From Candidatus Cloacimonadota bacterium (lineage in GTDB: Bacteria > Cloacimonadota > Cloacimonadia > Cloacimonadales > TCS61), in assembly GCA_030628755.1 (NCBI GenBank), contig DAOVQH010000181.1, positions 1 through 5,596 on the forward strand: a DNA stretch of 5,596 bases. The letters are read 5' to 3'. The notes beneath the pieces are model-generated. The model saw only the letters and a list, made by a program, of their open reading frames with translations. It was not told the origin of the DNA and ran no database searches. The translations under genes were made by a program, and so were the position numbers. Below are positions 4,386 through 5,596 of the stretch, in pieces; within the stretch, counting starts at the first letter, position 1; every line of letters starts with the position of its first letter.

Positions 4386-5451
4386 GCTTTGCTAAATTTA
4401 TTAATTGTTGAGCATCAGTAGAAGCAGGGTCAAGCTTTAGCCACATCTCAGCGTACTTAAGAAGTTCTTCATATCTTTTTTCCTGAGCTAGTTTATAACT
4501 AAGGAAAGAGATGGTCTCTGTATTTTCAGGATCGAGTTTCACAGCTTTTTTCAGGTAGCTGAGTGACTCTTCTATATTACCTGCCTTTGCTGCATAATCA
4601 CTTATATTGAGGACAGCATCGAGATTATCAGGGTCAATTTCTACAACTTTTTTAAAGGCTTCATAGGCTCCTTCGTTGTTTTTTAATTTTGAATAAGCTA
4701 AAGCCATATTGAAATGATTATCAATATTTTTAGGATTGATCTCAGCTGCTTTCTTATACCATTCTATAGCTTTTTCATATTCTTCCTTTTCATAGAAAGT
4801 ATTTGCTATCTGGGTTCGGGCTATATCATCATTTATGTCCAGTTCTGCTGCTCTGATCATATATTCAAGAGATTTTTCATTATCTTCCTTTTTATTGTAA
4901 GCATAGGCGAGCATTTTGAGGGTCTTTGAACTGTCTGGAGCGATTTCATACAAAGCTTCAAATTGTATAATAGCCTTATCAATTTCCTCGTTATCAAAAA
5001 GCTCCTGAGCAGATATAAACATCTTAGTCCAGCAACTGCCATTAAGCTTTATAACTTGATCAAGTTTGTCTTCAAGTTTTTCCTTTTTGATATTCTTTTT
5101 GTAGAATTTCCCAGCTGCTTTTTCATCAGTCTTCTTTAAACCTTCGTACTCAGCAAAAATGTCATTAATTTCATCAATAATTTTTACATAGTATTTTTGA
5201 GCATTAGGATAATCTTTTTTTACATCATAATAAATACCGGCAATATTCTCTAAAGCAACGATATGATGTGGGTTTTCCTCCAAAACTAATTCAAATAAGG
5301 GTAGAGCCTTTTGATATATATTTTGCCCTAAATACATATTTGCAGAACGTAAATTGCTTTTTCCTTTTGCTGTAAGGTTTTGTGAACTTCCTAATAACAA
5401 GCTTGTAAATAAACTAAAAATAATAACTAAGATTTTTAAGGTTCTGTTCAT
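4372..5451 (-). CDS. Exported TPR-repeat protein
   Basis: The product has 359 aa when started at ATG 5451-5449, which has AGGAGG (5461-5456) four bases upstream. A longer frame from TTG at 5478 would add nine residues that include the Shine-Dalgarno itself, so I reject it. The N-terminus MNRTLK followed by ILVIIFSLFTSLLLG (7-21) is a signal peptide or anchor; cleavage after the SS at 22-23 or nearby is likely, and no lipobox Cys is present. The mature part is made of tetratricopeptide repeats: about 35-65, then a charged insert (80-135), then a regular row near 141-172, 175-206, 209-240, 243-274, 277-308 and 311-342, with the usual A-x-x-Y, Y-x-K-A and DP/NP turns. TPR arrays are protein-binding scaffolds. 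The partner is unknown; a periplasmic or outer-membrane assembly role is only a guess. Confidence 0.88.
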   Translation of the reverse strand: MNRTLKILVIIFSLFTSLLLGSSQNLTAKGKSNLRSANMYLGQNIYQKALPLFELVLEENPHHIVALENIAGIYYDVKKDYPNAQKYYVKIIDEINDIFAEYEGLKKTDEKAAGKFYKKNIKKEKLEDKLDQVIKLNGSCWTKMFISAQELFDNEEIDKAIIQFEALYEIAPDSSKTLKMLAYAYNKKEDNEKSLEYMIRAAELDINDDIARTQIANTFYEKEEYEKAIEWYKKAAEINPKNIDNHFNMALAYSKLKNNEGAYEAFKKVVEIDPDNLDAVLNISDYAAKAGNIEESLSYLKKAVKLDPENTETISFLSYKLAQEKRYEELLKYAEMWLKLDPASTDAQQLINLAKQKIK

Positions 5452-5455
5452 AATT

Positions 5456-5461
5456 CCTCCT
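5456..5461 (-). promoter_or_regulatory. Shine-Dalgarno of the TPR gene, decides the start
   Basis: AGGAGG (5461-5456) is a consensus site four bases before ATG 5451-5449. It places the start directly before MNRTLK, giving a normal signal-peptide n-region. Confidence 0.85.
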
Positions 5462-5526
5462 ATGAATGACGTCAACAAATAATGTCACTCACTCTTTCTT
5501 TTTTTTCTTTCATTACTTCGTTTTAT

Positions 5527-5573
5527 GATGCTTTTTTTAGTATCGTTTCGTTTCTTTCAAAAATTAAAGCATC
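5527..5573. repeat. Inverted repeat upstream of the TPR gene
   Basis: GATGCTTT (5527-5534) and AAAGCATC (5566-5573) are perfect inverted copies 31 bp apart, and TTTTAT/AAAA flanks extend the symmetry imperfectly. The DNA between includes CGTTTCGTTTC. It sits 76 bp upstream of the TPR start codon, where an operator might lie, but it could equally be the end of something beyond the window. No clear -35/-10 pair was found in 5452-5596. Confidence 0.3.
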
Positions 5574-5596
5574 AAAATTGATTCTTCTTTTTAACA

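Noticed and set aside
5452..5478. Nine extra N-terminal residues for the TPR protein from a TTG start
   Set aside because: They are encoded by the Shine-Dalgarno region; AGGAGG just before ATG 5451 gives a normal signal peptide.

Overview
The window is an AT-rich bacterial chromosome segment with every gene on the minus strand. Read in the direction of transcription (high to low coordinates) the order is: a secreted TPR-repeat protein, a tRNA-Leu(UAG), the trigger factor-ClpP-ClpX operon (tig-clpP-clpX), and the first 29 codons of a probable membrane protein that runs off the left edge. The strong AGGAGG-type ribosome binding sites, a tRNA gene with its CCA end encoded, and several palindromic repeats richer in G+C than the genes fit an uncultured, repeat-laden Gram-negative lineage. 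A Cloacimonadota- or Bacteroidota-like candidate phylum would be compatible, but that is only an impression and no gene here proves it.

Layout: 1-88 is the 5' end of a membrane-protein gene. 89-773 is a gene-free stretch packed with repeats: a 187-bp element with imperfect terminal inverted repeats (144-330), a perfect 11-bp-stem hairpin (488-513), and a nested element bounded by 11-bp inverted repeats (539-710) that holds smaller repeats. An intrinsic terminator for clpX lies at 728-764. clpX (774-2009), clpP (2002-2625) and tig (2626-3954) are packed with an 8-bp overlap and a zero-base junction, so they are almost certainly one translationally coupled operon. 3955-4274 holds a double-hairpin repeat (4136-4215) and a possible 16-codon leader ORF with a strong Shine-Dalgarno. 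The tRNA gene is at 4275-4362, only 9 bp after the stop of the TPR gene (4372-5451). 5452-5596 is upstream sequence with one inverted repeat.

How the genes work together: trigger factor meets nascent chains at the ribosome exit, while ClpX unfolds tagged or damaged proteins and feeds them into the ClpP chamber, so the operon is a classical protein quality-control unit. The TPR protein looks exported and its partner cannot be told from sequence.

No wholly new multi-gene system is visible. The most interesting points are: (1) ClpP has Ser98 and His123 but Asn172 where the catalytic Asp is expected; (2) a palindromic intergenic repeat appears to have entered the end of tig and is translated into a Pro/Arg-containing tail; (3) the trigger factor PPIase domain looks degenerate; and (4) the repeats downstream of clpX appear to be nested in one another.
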